64,000 bases of DNA from Neelides folsomi (GCA_034687125.1 JAQGBZ010000064.1:1-64000), one strand, 5' to 3'; shown: positions 37,665 to 51,900, counted from the stretch's first letter. A program made the numbers and translations. Notes: a model not told the origin generated them from the letters alone.

Positions 37665-39418
37665 ATGACCGGTAATCGAAAGTCGTCATCTGCTTCTTCT
37701 GTTGATTGTAAGTTTGAAATAATTTTGAAAAAGTATTGAAATAATATTTCGAAGTTAGCTATTATATAGTATTATATAATAATTCTGAAACATTTTTCTG
37801 TTCAACAGTTTCAACTGCCTTGTTCAAGATGCAAGAAAAAATCCTCTGCTTTCACGGCGTCCTTATTTATGAGGGTCGAGTTCTTCAAATTAAACAAGAA
37901 GAAAAAATATTTCAGTATCTCATTCATTATGCCGGATGGAATAAATCGTATGTTGATATTTTTTAATATACAAATCATATTTTAATAATGATATAAAGCT
38001 AATTTAAATTAAACTTGTTTAGCTGGGACGAGTGGGTTCCTGAGCATCGCGTTTTAAAATTCAACGAGGAAAATCAACAAAAGGCAAAGGATTTGAAGCA
38101 AGCTCAAGAAGAAGCACTGTAAGTTAGTTTTAAAACATAGCCTGATAACCCACAATATATCAATATTATGTATTATTGGAACATAAAACGAATCGAAATA
38201 ATTATTATTCTTTAATATATAATCAATAATAGAAGAGGAGCGAGGAAGTCTGCCGCTTCTGCGAAATTCCCTACGTTGGGCGGAAAGAAAAAGTCTCTTG
38301 GAAGTGATACGAGCAGTGGGAATCTCTCAGCCACCAATTCACGATCTTCAACTCCGATTTTTGATCAGAAAGGAGGGAAGAGCGTAGGGAAAGCCGAGTC
38401 AGTTGATGGAGATTCGACGTTAAAAAGAAGGAAAAAGGCCACCGAATTTGTCGAACCTGTAAAAATACAATATCAATAATTTTTATATTTCGCAGTCTTG
38501 TTTTTATTCCAACTTTCAATAACTTTATATTAAAAGTAATTAATGATATTGTAAAGGTGCATGTAATTAAAAATATTTTTCACTAGGATAACTATTTTCA
38601 CGTGAAGCAAGAAATTGAAATTGTACTTCCCGAGGCCATTAAAACTTTACTATACGACGATTGGGATCACATCAATAGACAAAAGAAGGTAAATCAAAAT
38701 CATTGAAAATACTAAACTTATCGTTGGAAATAGCAAAATTACATATTTCTTTCAATTCCAGCTTACTGTTCTCCCGGCTAAAGTGACCGCAGAATCGATC
38801 ATTGATTCATTTTTAAAAACAAAAAAGAAGCCTGATCAAACTGCATCAGAGTTCTGCAAGGGCCTAAAAGTCTATTTTGACATTCTCCTCGCGGACTCTT
38901 TATTGTACAAATGCGAAAGATCTCAGTACAATGAAGTATGTGTAAGATCGATTTGAAAAATTTAATGAAACATAACTAATTTTCACGATTCTTTAGCTGG
39001 AAAAAGAAGTTTTGGACACGAAAGAAGATGAAACTGACGGAGAAGTTTATTGTCACAAATATTACGGAATCGTCCACCTCGCAAGGCTTTTCAGTAATAG
39101 TTTTATAAATAATATTTAACTTTATAAGAGTACAAAATATACTTTTAACTTTTGACCCCTAATTTCAATTTTTCATAATTATTTTTTATATTTTTAAAGC
39201 TAAACTTGGACAGTGTTTAGGCTACACACCTTTGGACGTGGAAGCAGTTGAGCTCATTAAGAAGATTATTGATGATTTTTTCAAGTGAGTTCAAAGTTAT
39301 TTCAATGTCATTGGAAAACATTATCTCATTTTTGTCTAATTTTATTAACAGGTTTCTCATAAAAAATCAAGCAGAATACTTCAACTACGAGACGTTATTT
39401 TATGCAGCCCAAGATTAA
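37665..39418 (+). CDS. MRG15: MRG15 / mortality factor 4-like chromatin protein
   Basis: Nuclear reader of methylated H3K36 and subunit of NuA4/TIP60 acetyltransferase and SIN3-type deacetylase complexes. Nine exons: 37665-37707, 37809-37947, 38023-38118, 38233-38458, 38587-38688, 38762-38935, 38997-39093, 39200-39284, 39352-39418; 1029 bp, 342 residues. The N-terminal chromo-barrel domain (about 20-85) shows EKILCFHGVLIYEGRVL, YLIHYAGWNKSWDEWV and EHRVLKF. A Lys/Ser-rich linker follows, then the MRG domain (168-342) with IVLPEAIKTLLYDDWD, ITRQK-like INRQKK, VYFDILLADSLLY, and YYGIVHLARLF. MRG15 is preferred over MSL3 because of length and the compact linker. Confidence 0.93.
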
Positions 39419-40222
39419 ATCCAATACAAAATTTAAACTTTTGTTGAATTCTGAATATTTTACTAATTTTAAATACCTATCCGTCTTAATTATAACTTTA
39501 TCACTTATTCAAGAGATCATCATAAGACCATTAGATAAAACACTTCCCATTTTTATTAAATTGATCATTTCTTTACGTGGCGTTTTGTAAAATACCATCA
39601 ATCTTATTTATTCTACCCTTTTAGCTTGTTGTTTATTAAATATTACATTACATAGAATTGACTTGTCCGATTTGTTATTGTATTTAACAAAGGATCCCAA
39701 CCCCTACAGCCTTCCAAAAAATTGGCATACATAGAACATTAAATCATGATATCTATAATAAATTGATCATGAAATACCCATTTATTAAATTACTGTTCTT
39801 TATAAGTAAATTTTTTGTTAATATTGTAAAAAATTGAATTAAATAATTAACTTGATTATTTTTATAAAATATAAGCATCAAAAATTATCGTATACCTAAT
39901 TAAGTATTATTTGTAATATAAATGTGAATTATGTTAACGAGTAATACAATATGTCATAAATTACAAATATAATTAGGTAGAAAAATATAAAAAGTTTACT
40001 AATTTCTTTTATAAATTGAATAAAAGTTGGAACATTTTTTTAAAATGTCAGAATCTTTAAAAATTCATGAAATTTCCATTTAACGGCCAAAGTTGGGCTT
40101 TGAAGAATAATATACATCATAGAATAAGATATGAAATTGCCGATTGATGGTAGTTTTAATAAAAATTAAAATTAGCGAGGCCAAGTAATGAAATGATGGA
40201 ATAGTATTTTGGTATATTCCTC

Positions 40223-40232
40223 CCATATATGG
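40223..40232. promoter_or_regulatory. Perfect CArG box (SRF site)
   Basis: CCATATATGG matches CC(A/T)6GG exactly. It sits in a short GC-richer island about 2.4 kb upstream of the first tropomyosin coding exon. SRF/CArG control of muscle genes is established in animals; its use here is inferred. Confidence 0.4.
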
Positions 40233-41212
40233 CGATGTGGAAGGGCGGCCGTGTGGCGCTGAGTCCTTCTACGGACATCAACGGGCTCTCGGAAAAGAAT
40301 TAATTGACTCCTCACTTTCATTATGCGAGCTATGGGAGAAGATAAATTATTATGAGATTGAAGGTGAGACGCTCAGCGGTATTTCAAGTTCTAATCATGT
40401 CAAATCATTTTGAAGGCCCGTGTCCTCCTTGACAGATTTCCCTTTTTCGATCATGAGAACCATTTACTCTCACGATGGTCAATGAAAGAATTGAGTAATA
40501 CCCCCTCTGATCCCTCCAATTTCTTTATTTCTTTCAAACCAATAATACTTCATTCTTTTCCATTCATTCGCAATGGGATGTGTTATACAATTGCTTATGC
40601 CTTTAAAATCTTAACTTATATAATAATATAATATTGGAGAATGGAATATTTTAAAAAGAAAGCGGAATGGGTTTTTTGGCAATTTAATAGAATGAATCGA
40701 GACCGAATTGGTTGTTCTCCAATAAATATTGCACATCCTGTAAAAGCGAAGAGTGACTTTTAGAACTGAAAATTTGGCCAAGCAAAGTGGGGCTTTAAAG
40801 CGGAAATGTGCATTTAACAAGAATCATAAATAACCCATACTTCAAATTTCCTTAATTTAAAACGCCGAAATTGCAAAAATTACGAAAATGGATAGAATGC
40901 GGCTAAAGTTAACTCTCAGCTTTTTTTCCTTTTTTTGATCCGAAGAAAGAGGAGAAGTGAGGGAAATAAGGGCTGAAATTTGAGGAAGATTTAGAGTGGC
41001 GAAGAATCAGCGGCTTCTCGGCCGGGTTGGGTAAAAAGCCCTCCTGGCTCCCAAACATAAAAACTTATCGAAAGAGATTGAGGAACATATGTGGAGTTTT
41101 TGTTGTAGGAAGAACTTCTCTTTTCCCACTTCTGCCCCTTGACGGGGACGTGTGTGTGGGTCTGGTGGGGAAATGATAAAATTACTCACGAACCTCCGCT
41201 TTGTACCAGGCT

Positions 41213-41222
41213 TTAAATATAG
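41213..41222 (+). promoter_or_regulatory. MEF2-like site followed by TATA-like box
   Basis: TTAAATATAG fits the MEF2 consensus YTAWWWWTAR. A TATTTATAGG box follows at 41258-41267. Together they could form an upstream muscle promoter for tropomyosin. In AT-rich DNA such matches arise by chance, so support is modest. Confidence 0.35.
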
Positions 41223-42291
41223 TAAGACATAAGGAGAGTCGAGGAATTCGCGTCATGTATTTATAGGGGCCTACTTCGACCCTTCGATTCACTAAAACTC
41301 CCGACTTTCGATTTCTTCATCAGGAATCTCATCTTCCTCTATCGGTATCCAACAAATCTCTTGTTTAGAAATACGCTCCAACTCTCATACCCTATCCCGT
41401 TCAAGCCTCTGTTACTTACTATAGAATATTTTCCAGCATAAGAAGATGACATCTTACTTATGTGTATACCAATAGCAATCTCTCACACAGCTCTCACCAG
41501 ATCATTCCATCTCAAAACTACATTTTTAACATTAGCAAAAGTAAAGAGAAGCATAAAATTATACGCATATGCACTTCAGTCATATTACTGATAATCACGT
41601 TTATATTTAAACACTTCTTCTTATGCATCTTTTTATCTGATGGCACAGACAAGTTTTACGCACACACATGAATTTCTATATGTAAGCAACAGAGCTGCTA
41701 TTTTTATGAAATTCAATCAGGGCAAGACAATCCTGTGATCTTTCTTATCATAATGTTCAATTGATGCTTTCCAATTTTTGAACCTATCATCTTTAAATAA
41801 CTTATGTAAAAATTTCCCTCATTTAAAAGAGAGCTCTTAATCGACAAGATTACAATTAAGTATACATATTTGTTATTATATCATGATGATCAAAAAGAGA
41901 CTAAACACGATTTTGATGGAAATCATAATGAAATTGAAAATGAAAGTAGTGATAAGAAGAGAAGAAATAGGAGATGGCTAATTACATGTGTATGAGTAAA
42001 GTGTGTGTATGTGCGAGATGTACATAGCTCTGCATTCTGGAAGGAATCTCGTCTGATGAGATGAGTAAGGAACGAGAATTGAATTTGGGTTGAAGTGGAA
42101 AGGGAGAAACGTGCTGGGGAGCCATGGGCTGACTTGAACCCCTGGCTTCCTTTTCTGGCCGAGTTCCCTCGTTATTTTCGAGACGCCGTTCTCTCTTCGT
42201 CTTGACTCTCTCCGGGCTCACCTCCTCCTCAGTTGCAACAAGTTCTCTTCGGCTTGTGGTCTCCGGTACCCTCGTCAACTCTCTTTCTCCT

Positions 42292-42297
42292 TATAAA
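42292..42297 (+). promoter_or_regulatory. Probable TATA box of the long tropomyosin transcript
   Basis: CTTATAAAGG at the edge of a GC-rich island, 370 bp upstream of the first coding ATG. An acceptor TTTACAG ending at 42635 precedes the coding exon, so a noncoding first exon downstream of this box, spliced to 42636, is a natural reading. Confidence 0.5.
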
Positions 42298-42666
42298 GGT
42301 ATTCTTCCATGTGTCCGCCTCTCCACTTTTCTCTTGTCCCATTACTCTTTTCTCTATTTTCACTCTTTCATTATTATTTAATTTTTTTCAATTCACACAT
42401 CGCTCCTTATAAATAACTTCCATCCATCTCCATATTCATTTCCCATATTCCTATTTGGTAATGGCAATGCTAACTTGGAATATCTGAAGAACTCAAGAAG
42501 CCCAAATTCTCATGATTAAAGATTCCTAAATTATTTTCAAAAGTTAAGCATTTTTTCCACAACATAATATTACCCTTGCTCACTCAAGAAAGACTTAATT
42601 GGACAAATCTTGAATGTTTGATTGATCATTTACAGAAGCAGCCCGTTAGGGAAACAATCCAGAGCC

Positions 42667-42906
42667 ATGGACGCGATCAAGAAGAAGATGCAGGCGATGA
42701 AGCTGGAGAAGGACAACGCAATGGACCGGGCAGACACCTGCGAACAGCAAGCCCGTGATGCCAATCTCCGTGCTGACAAAACGGAGGAGGAGGTCCGAGC
42801 TCTCCAGAAGAAGATCCAACAGATCGAGAACGAGCTCGACACGTGCCAAGAGAACCTTATGCAAGCTAACACCAAGCTTGAGGAGAAAGAAAAAGCTCTC
42901 CAAAAT
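42667..42906 (+). CDS. Tm: Tropomyosin first coding exon, long (muscle) N-terminus
   Basis: Encodes residues 1-80 ([11 protein letters not shown]... ending KEKALQN), phase 0, donor GTATGG. It contains the head-to-tail overlap N-terminus of long tropomyosins. The ATG context is GCCATGG. Residues 1-80 are carried by one exon here. Confidence 0.95.
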
Positions 42907-45900
42907 GTATGGAAAAACTCATTTCACTTTTTGCTTTAGCCAAGGGGTCAACTCCTATATGACCCCTTGGGTTTCTACTTATAAGAATCATGTATCGGTT
43001 TCATTCATTCAATTATCAATTTCCTTCAAGGGTCAAAGAGACAATTGGAAGCCCATTGTCCAAGTCATTCTCATTCCAAATGGGAATGTTCCCTCCACGA
43101 TTTCATTCTTCAGTAAAGGAGTATGGTCGTTTGTAATCAATTGACAAGGTACGCAAGATGAATGTAAAACCATCTTCGCCCAAATACCCACAATTATACT
43201 TATAGCGAATGAGTCAATGAAGAAATTTGTTTATCAGGGTAAGGTTATATTGATGAGAGATGGCTTGGCCCTGGAAAGGAAATGTTTAAAAATCTCTCAT
43301 CTTCTTCCATTTGTTTATATTTCTATATTTAAAGTACGCCGTCTCATTAATTTTCTTTATAATTTAATTATGTTTAGCCCAATGGTTTAAATTCCATTCA
43401 TTTCAAATCATTACTCATATCATAAATATTTCGAGGAGCATAGAATCTTTAAAATAGTTTAGCAAGGATTTTTTTCAATTCATCATCGAATCAAAGAATT
43501 GTGAAACGAGGGATGCCTTTAGAAAAGATAAGATCGGAGAGAGTGGAAGGTAGTTTAAAGGAGTTTAAAAGTGACTGGGACGTCTATGAATACGAATGAA
43601 TCATTTTGTTTGCTTCATCTCTCCCAGTCTTTCATCTGGTTCTTTTTGGTTCATCCGGTGGCCGGCGAAGTAATTGGGCAAATAGAGTAAGGACGGAGAA
43701 GCTGTGAGTTAAAAAATAGTATTCGTAATAATGACCTTATTTCTGGTCGGGGAGTAGGCGACCCCCATGTGCTCCCCGCATAACTCTCCGACCAGCCCCG
43801 AAGTCGGAGGAGGATCGGGGAAGTGGAGCTGAGAACGGCTATTCTTAGCCGAAACACGATCTCCGGTTAATTTTGGCAGCCGGCTCCTCGTTCCCTCCTT
43901 CGCTTCCAAACCCTTTTAAGGATATCCACGCATAAGAACTCTCCACGACACTTCCTATAAAACCCAACCCGCCTACTCTCCCTTATTTCACACCCCGCTC
44001 GCTTCCTCGTCACTCTTCGACGACGAATCAATCGCACGTTTTCCCAGTTTCATAACTTTATGATGACTCCATTCATAAGAGATCAACCATCCATTTGATG
44101 TGAAAGGAGCCAAATTAACCTTCAAGCTTTAAATTCCAACCACGCTTTTAAATATAAATAGGAAATGTTTAAATTGAATTCTATATTAGCCATCACTTTT
44201 TTAAATTCTCGATTATGCAATCAAAATGGATCCACATAACATTGAATTATTAAAAAAATAATGTAAAACAAGCGTGGATGGAATTTCGTTCAAGAAATAA
44301 ATCCGTATTTAGCCAATGATCAAATAAATGAATAAGATTAGCCAAAAATGTGCTAGGGAGGTTCAGGTTCTGGCCGAAATGTTATGATAATTCAGAGCGT
44401 CTTCCAAGGAAATATATTTTGTAAGAGATTGATAAGGGATTTTTTACGAGCGAGAGAGTTATGATCTCCTTAATGGACTGTAAACCTCTTGAATGAAAAT
44501 TGAAAAGGAATCTGCCAGTGCTTTTTTGGGAATTTGGGTGGCAGTTGGGCAGGGTGAGGCTTTGAAGAAACAATCACCGTCCCATTCCTCCTCGATGACA
44601 CATGGGAGAATGAGACGACGGTGAGCTTAGTGGCCAAATAAGACCACTGGCACCATGGCTGTCTCTGACTCTTACTCAACGGCCCGATCCTCCTGAGAGA
44701 CGTGATTTATTCCACTTCCCCTCTTGCCCTTTTTCAGACTCGCTTTTACATCTCATTATGATTAAACGAGTTTAAATCCTCATTGAGTAATTCCTCAAGG
44801 CTTTGATACCTCCTATAATAACGAGTTAAAGAATAAGGAGCTTACATAAGAAATTAATTCTTCCTTCACTTCTCCTTTTCAACTGTAGGAGAAGCGGTGT
44901 AATCAGTCCCCTATTATTCTTCATACAATTCTTTTTGTAAATACCTGTAAGCTCCTTCCTCATGCTCATAAGTGAAATGATTCAAGGATAAGGACTTCCA
45001 AATTACATTACACTCATATCTTATCATATCATCTTCATCAGGTCAAGGAGTAATGAGCTAGAAAATAAATACAAAAATTAAACGCTCTAGTTATAAGTGC
45101 TTATACGGTATATGTTATAATAAAAAAGATAATTCCTCAAAACAAGCATTTTTATACAAATGTTAATATCACATTAAAACTGTGAGCAAAAACTTTCCTT
45201 TGATGAATAAATTCCGAATTTCATCGAGAGTGTGAAAAATAATGCGGAATTGTAAGAGATAAATGGTGGATGAAGGAGCGGCTTCCTCGCCAACTCCTTG
45301 ATGCTTCAAGACACGACAACTGCATTCATATGAATGTTTGGAAAGAGTCACGACGAGGTTGCGGAAAGTCATAATAGGAGAAAGCCATTAAGTCATAAGA
45401 GAAGGAGGTGGAGTAATTAAGGGCGCCCTTTTAGTCAACTTCTTCCCAATACTTTCCCATTATGACCAAGAGAGAAAGAATATGAAATGGACGGTGAAGA
45501 AGTCGTTCGAATGAGGACGTGTGAGACGGGGAGGGTGGCTAAAAATAGTGTCTGGGAGGTGACCTCGGTGTTTTCCGTCCGGGTCGGAGGGTGGGGAGAG
45601 CTCCCTGGGTGCCAAAATGAGGCATATGTGAAATCAGTTGGTTCTCTCGGGAGCTCGGAAGCGCCTCCGTCTCCCTCCTCCTCCCATCAACCGGCGGCAC
45701 CTGAGGTCGAAAGTGCAGTGGCCCCCACCACAATATTCCATTCAGTCCATTCCATAATAATACATAGAGATAAACAACTCCTCTTGTACCAAGACCCCCT
45801 ACCGAACACGAACACGAACGAACACTTCATTAGAAAGCTAAGCTACAATTGAAATTCTCTTCTTCGACGACTGAACTCAAAAAGCTCAACATTTTTTTCA

Positions 45901-48900
45901 TTTTGCAAAATAAACTTTCGATTTTTTATTATTCATTATAAGAACAATTCTCGTATAAATCTTGGTTATTTGAAGAATAAAGACACAATTTACATACTTG
46001 TATCGACAAAAAGAAAGCAAGATGTAAAAGAGTCATAAGTCTCATTTGTACCTCAAACCAATAACTTTTGAATTCTCGAATTCTCGAAATTGAAATGAAG
46101 ATTGAATTGCCAATCAAAGACATTTCCTCGTGGACATGATGTTTAAATGAGCAAGAGCCAATCATAATGTAACATTAACTGCTTCCCTCGTGTTGACACC
46201 ATGACAAATAGAGTGATATACCAATGCAAGATCAACACTTTAAATCCCTCTTCCATCCAGCTCATCTCTTATCATCTCTGCTCTATATGAGTAAAGGAAG
46301 GCTCTAAATTAAAGATCCGCCGTTATATACACACAAGTCAATGAGGAAATGTGAGAAGCATCTCGTTCTCACATGATGAGTAGGAGGATCACAATTATAG
46401 ATGGACATGAAGAGTGGAAGTAAAGAGATACAGATGGTTCTGGTTCTCCGCCCCTTCTCCACATCTCTCCCCCTTCCATATATCTATATTAACGATTGCA
46501 ACTATTATTGCTAAATTGGCAAAGAAGTTAGCAAACCATTTCTGCAAAAGAGAGTTCCTTCGTCCCTTGTCTCAAGATTGGACCAAAGTGGTCCCGAAGC
46601 AAATAGCGTGGAAAGTGCTTTAACGAGCGTCGTCCTCATCTTTGTTCCATGGCGGAGAGCGGAAAAGTGGGAGACGAAGAGGACCATCAACAAGGAACTC
46701 ACGAGCGAGTCCAGAAAGTGTACGAGCTCTTGGAGCGGCACGGGAACAAGGCGACCCCATGCGAAAGCCGCTTACACCAACAACAACCCCCACTTGTTGG
46801 TTCCTACCAAGAACGCCAGCGAAACCTCCCCAAAGGATCCAGAGATCAACACAGAGATGAGACGCGGAGGAGAGGGAACAATGACGGGAGAAATCGGCGA
46901 CCACGTGCTGGTCCCTCTGCCTCTCCTCCTTCCTGTGATTCCCCTGATGGGGGCGATGAGACTGAGGAGCTCGCTCGCCTCCGCTGTCCCTCCGAGAGAA
47001 CTGAATTAATTTCCGAACGAGAACAGCGAAGACGAAAGCGATGCTCAGACTACCCCGGATTCTCTTTTGGATTCGGAGCCGTGTTCGGCTCGGACACGAT
47101 GATGAAATTCTCCATTATTAAAAATGAGCTCCACAATGTGATTAACGGTCAGCTTAAAAAGGTTATTCAGTTTTTTATCTTCCTTTTTCCATTAGTAAAT
47201 GATATTTAAGTTTGAATTCAATTTTACTCATTGACACACCTTGGGTTTGGGTGCTCAAATTCAATCAAACATCATTTCTGAAACGCGGCATTCTTTTCAA
47301 TTTACTCAATTTTATTAAAGATAAACTCGATACTTCCTCTCGTATAAAAATAAATATCACGTCATATTCGTTCAACAATACCAATATGCACATATTGTTT
47401 AATAACGATTCAAATTATGTGGAAATGACAAAACGTGTACAAATTGTTCAATGTCAATCAAAGTAATGATAACTTCTTATCAAGTTATCAAATTTAAGGA
47501 CTTCTCTTAAAATGTTTGCTTCCAAAACCTCATTCTGATATACTGAATTGAATCTGCTACTTGCAGGGTGGTATTATTTACATATAAGCGTTTAAGTTAA
47601 CAGAAGTTTATAAGTTGTTGACCGTGTTGGTATAAGTTTGTTGCTCTGAAATTAGTACATTAACGATAAAAGATAAGCTCAATTCCCACCCATCCCTATA
47701 CCTGCAATTGTTTAATTAACGTGCTATAAAACATGAAAGCGAGATACTTTATTTGATAAATATTTATTTAATTATTATTGTTCCCAAAATATGACTCAAT
47801 ACTAGGATGAATTTTGCCTTTACACTTACACACCGTACCTACATATATCCCATCCCAGGTATGCATCATCGTGTCATAGACTTATTTCACAGGTATCACT
47901 TTAAAAATATATTACTTGGGTACACACAATTTACACCAGACCTTGCATGTAGTCTTTAGCTCATCTCCCCTATACACACCTTTTATTGTGAATTACTCTC
48001 ACAGACGTGCAAAAAATTATATGGGCTCGGATGAGTCAAGATGAGTCAATTTGTTGGAGACAGCCCTAGATGTTACATGCTAAAAGTAAAAGCTTTATGG
48101 GAGTCCAAAAACCATTATTAAAAGCATCCAATTTCATTTCCAAACTCTTGCTAAAACCCCTCATTTTCGATCCGAATAATTGACAGCCCCATAATTACCC
48201 AATTGAACTCCCATTATACCAGATATCCCAACCACAGCAGACCAGCATGTTCATCATCCCATTATTCACGTACGCCAGGAACGTGTGAATGTCAAGTTAT
48301 TCTCACCCATATCTACGCAATAAACAGATGATAATTTTCGCACACACACGCGTTTGGAAGATGACGAGATGAATGTAAAAGCCACATCTTCACGCATCAC
48401 ATTTAGTGCTCCTTATTTGACTAGCCACACCGTATGTGTTTGGGTGGTTGTATGAAAAACAATAGGAGAGTTCAGGACTATTTAGACTTGCTATTACACT
48501 CTCTCGTTGGTGCATTATGTACGTACACCTGTATGCTCACCTGGGTGGATTAATTGGTAATCAAGGGACGGGAGCGAAGGACTTTGAGGATCATTTGGTC
48601 TCCTCCTCCTCCGTCTCGAGTATCTGGGTATGACAGGTGTAAGGGAGATGGAGAGATTCGCGAAGAATTTGGTGTAAGATGAGGGATTAGGTTTGCTGGC
48701 GGAGAAGGCTGTTGTTGGGCCGAGGTCGATGTATCATTCCGCTCCGTCCACTCCCATGTAGACATTTGAGTAGGTGAGAGAGTCGGCTTTTCATTCACCC
48801 TCCATCGACATATTGGGAGAGCAGAGGACAAAGTTGGGTTCTCGACGTCGTCTCCTTGCTCCCAGGACCTCCATTGACCCACGGTCATCACCCTGTTGAA

Positions 48901-51900
48901 GAGGAAGTGAGGTGGAATTTTCCCTAACGCCGACACAACTCTCCGTGGTCCAAACCACTTGACGAAATGGCCCAAATCCAACAAGGCGGACTCCTCGACG
49001 TCCTCAAGAAGAAGATGAGGCAGACGAAGGACGAGATGGAGAAGTACAAGGAGGATTGTGAAGAGTTGCAAAAGAAACTTAACTTTGAGGTCATGCGACG
49101 AGAAGAAGTAAGACATAACGATTTACGAAAAATATTTATCCCATTTCAATTTCGATTTCAAAATGAATCGGTATTTTACCCATCGATCTCCACATACCGA
49201 CATTCCACTCTTTCCCCCCGATCATCCTCATTTGTTGTTTAGCGGAAGGATGTGTAAAAAATGGAGGGCGGCATCAATGTCATGTTGACTTCCGGGAAGC
49301 ATTTTAATTTGGTAACGAATTTCATTCTATTTGAGAGGTAATTCACCTGCTGAGTTCCTAATCCGAGTAAACAAAGGATCGGAAACAGATTGAATGGAGA
49401 AATAAATTACGGGAGACATTTCTTTCTCCTAATGAATGACCCAGACACTCTAACGATTATTTTTATTTCAAGTATAATTACCAAATTCGTGTAAATAGAG
49501 ATATTCCCAATTTATTGTGTGTGTTTTAAATGTGTGTAGATATATAATTTATATAAACGCACAAACTCAATCGCAAACAATTGAATTTGAGTTTGTATTA
49601 AAAGGGATGGGATGTGTTGGGAAAGAATAGTAATTTAAATATTTAACTGATTTCGAGCAAATATTTGCACTGGGAAAATGAGCAAATTGTATGGTAATGC
49701 TACAATAATGAATTTTTTTTAAATTCGAATGAAAATGAAACCGACCATGATTCAATTAATTAAATCAAAATCTCCATTTAAAATGGAAATAATGATAGGG
49801 TTAAAGAATTTAAATGACTAATGAATTGTTCTATCATAGGCCGAAGCAGAAGTTGCAGCTCTCAATCGTCGTATCCAACTGATTGAGGAGGATTTGGAGC
49901 GTTCGGAGGAGCGTCTTGGAACTGCCACCACGAAATTGGCTGAAGCCACCCACATGGCTGACGAATCTGAGCGGTATTTTAAATACTCAATACATTCATC
50001 AAAAATATCATATTTAAATATGAAAGGGTCAAGAGGAAACTTGTGTGTTCAAGTATAAAAATCCAAATATATCTATGCATCTACTTTAATTAAAATGAGT
50101 CTTTTTTATTTTCTAAAAAAGAAACGAGGCGAAGATTTTAATTTCATGCTCTCCAGTTACAAATTAATAAGAGTAATTGATGACAAAGATAATGAGGAGA
50201 GGAACGTCAATTTTTTTCCTCTAACGGAGTTCCCTCAATTTTCATTTTCCACCACGTCATGTTATGTCTAATTATAAGGAAGGCGTGATGAGCCTGATGG
50301 GGCTAAATTAATTAAATTACAAAATATATGAACACCACGATCTGTGTATATATGCAGAATAAGGAAAGCATTAGAGAACCGGAGTAACATGGAAGACGAC
50401 CGAGTTGGAATATTAGAAGCACAGTTAGCCCAAGCTAAATTAATTGCTGAGGAGGCTGACAAAAAATACGAAGAGGTAAAAATGTCACTTTTGCAGACAA
50501 TCACATTTTTGAATCCCATGAACCCTCAGTCCTTCTCCACAATATGAACCTTTCCTCATTCCTTCCTCATTCGAAGACAAATCTGTGCTCGGATCCACTC
50601 TACGCCTTATAAGACCTCAACAAAGGGGAAAACAATGCCGATTGTGACAAACTTTAAATGATCATTTCAATTTCAGCCACTGACCCTATCCTTCAAACCA
50701 TAAAGAAAAAAAACTATTATGCTGTTCAAACTCTGTCAATTCCCTTTCTTCACTCCTCTCTCGACAGATTTGATGAATGTTATAAACTCCCTCATTTCAA
50801 TTCTATTCCCTCTTTTACATCTTCTCTATATACACCTCAAGACCAGACAGAAATGTCAATTGAATTTCAATCATTCCTTCACAGCCACGCTACAAACACT
50901 TTCTTGTCTAAATAAGTCGTAAATGTATACTATACTCTCTAGTCTGTTCTGTACTTATTTTTGAAGCAGCTCAGAAGTAACGTTTGATCGCCACGTATTT
51001 TAATTGCAAATTTTTTTTCAACCGCAAATGAGCCGTAGTAGTCGTAGAATATATTTATTTATTTTTTATGTAGATGTGGAACACATTCATTATATTAGCT
51101 TTCATTCAATCTCCCACTGCGTCAAGTTTTTAAGGTGGAGGGAAAACGAGGACGCAGAGATGGAAGATTATTAATTCATTAATTACTCCTTTAACGTCTC
51201 TTTTATACAATAAATACATAGCGTGATTGAGTAAGTAGTGCGAGATAATCGGACTTTTTCAACTAGCCAGTAAATAATATTTTTTAATTATTGTCATTAT
51301 TATGAAGATATTTATTAACTAAAACTGAATGTGTTAAAAAATATTCAGTTTGTGTCGGTTGACCTCTGCAGTTTGACAGATTTCAACTTTATACTTATGG
51401 TTAAATAGACTCTTGTATATATGCAATTCAAGTTGCCCTCTGACCCTAGAATATGAAGATTAGTAATGAAGAGGGATTATGGAAATGATAATGTGGGGTA
51501 AACATGCAGTATGCGCAAAGTATTGGAGAACCGCTCACTCTCCGATGAAGAGCGTATGGATGCTCTTGAGAACCAGCTGAAGGAAGCCAGGTTCCTCGCT
51601 GAGGAGGCCGACCGAAAATACGATGAGGTCTTCATCTCTTATATATCATTTATGTGTTCCCTTTACATAATATTTTAGTGTGTTAAAACTACAATTAATA
51701 TATTCTATGTTATTAATGTCTTAATTTTATGGATTTTATTAAACCTTTCAACCCAATCATAATAATTTGAGGCATTTAGCAATATACACTAAAACTCATT
51801 TAACAAAATGGAGTGAACATTACTTTTATGAAATTATACGAAAGCTTTTTTTATATTTTTATCATGAAATATAACTGTTTAAGTAGGTTATCTAGGACTG

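Larger units (their letters stand above)
39419..42291. promoter_or_regulatory. Upstream region of the tropomyosin gene
   Basis: 2.9 kb with no protein gene. 39419-40190 is AT-rich (MRG15 3' UTR side). GC-richer islands at about 40195-40330, 41000-41300 and 42100-42290 contain muscle-type sites listed separately. The minus-strand frame at 41982-42278 has low-complexity composition and no splice support. Confidence 0.5.

Noticed and set aside
41982-42278. 98-codon minus-strand ORF upstream of tropomyosin
   Set aside because: Charged low-complexity translation of a GA/CT-rich promoter block; lies antisense to the likely promoter and has no homologous look.
45487-45852. 121-codon plus-strand ORF in a GC-rich intronic island
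   Set aside because: Composition follows GC content, contains the MEF2 site, and no donor in a phase that fits tropomyosin is seen; kept as regulatory island instead.
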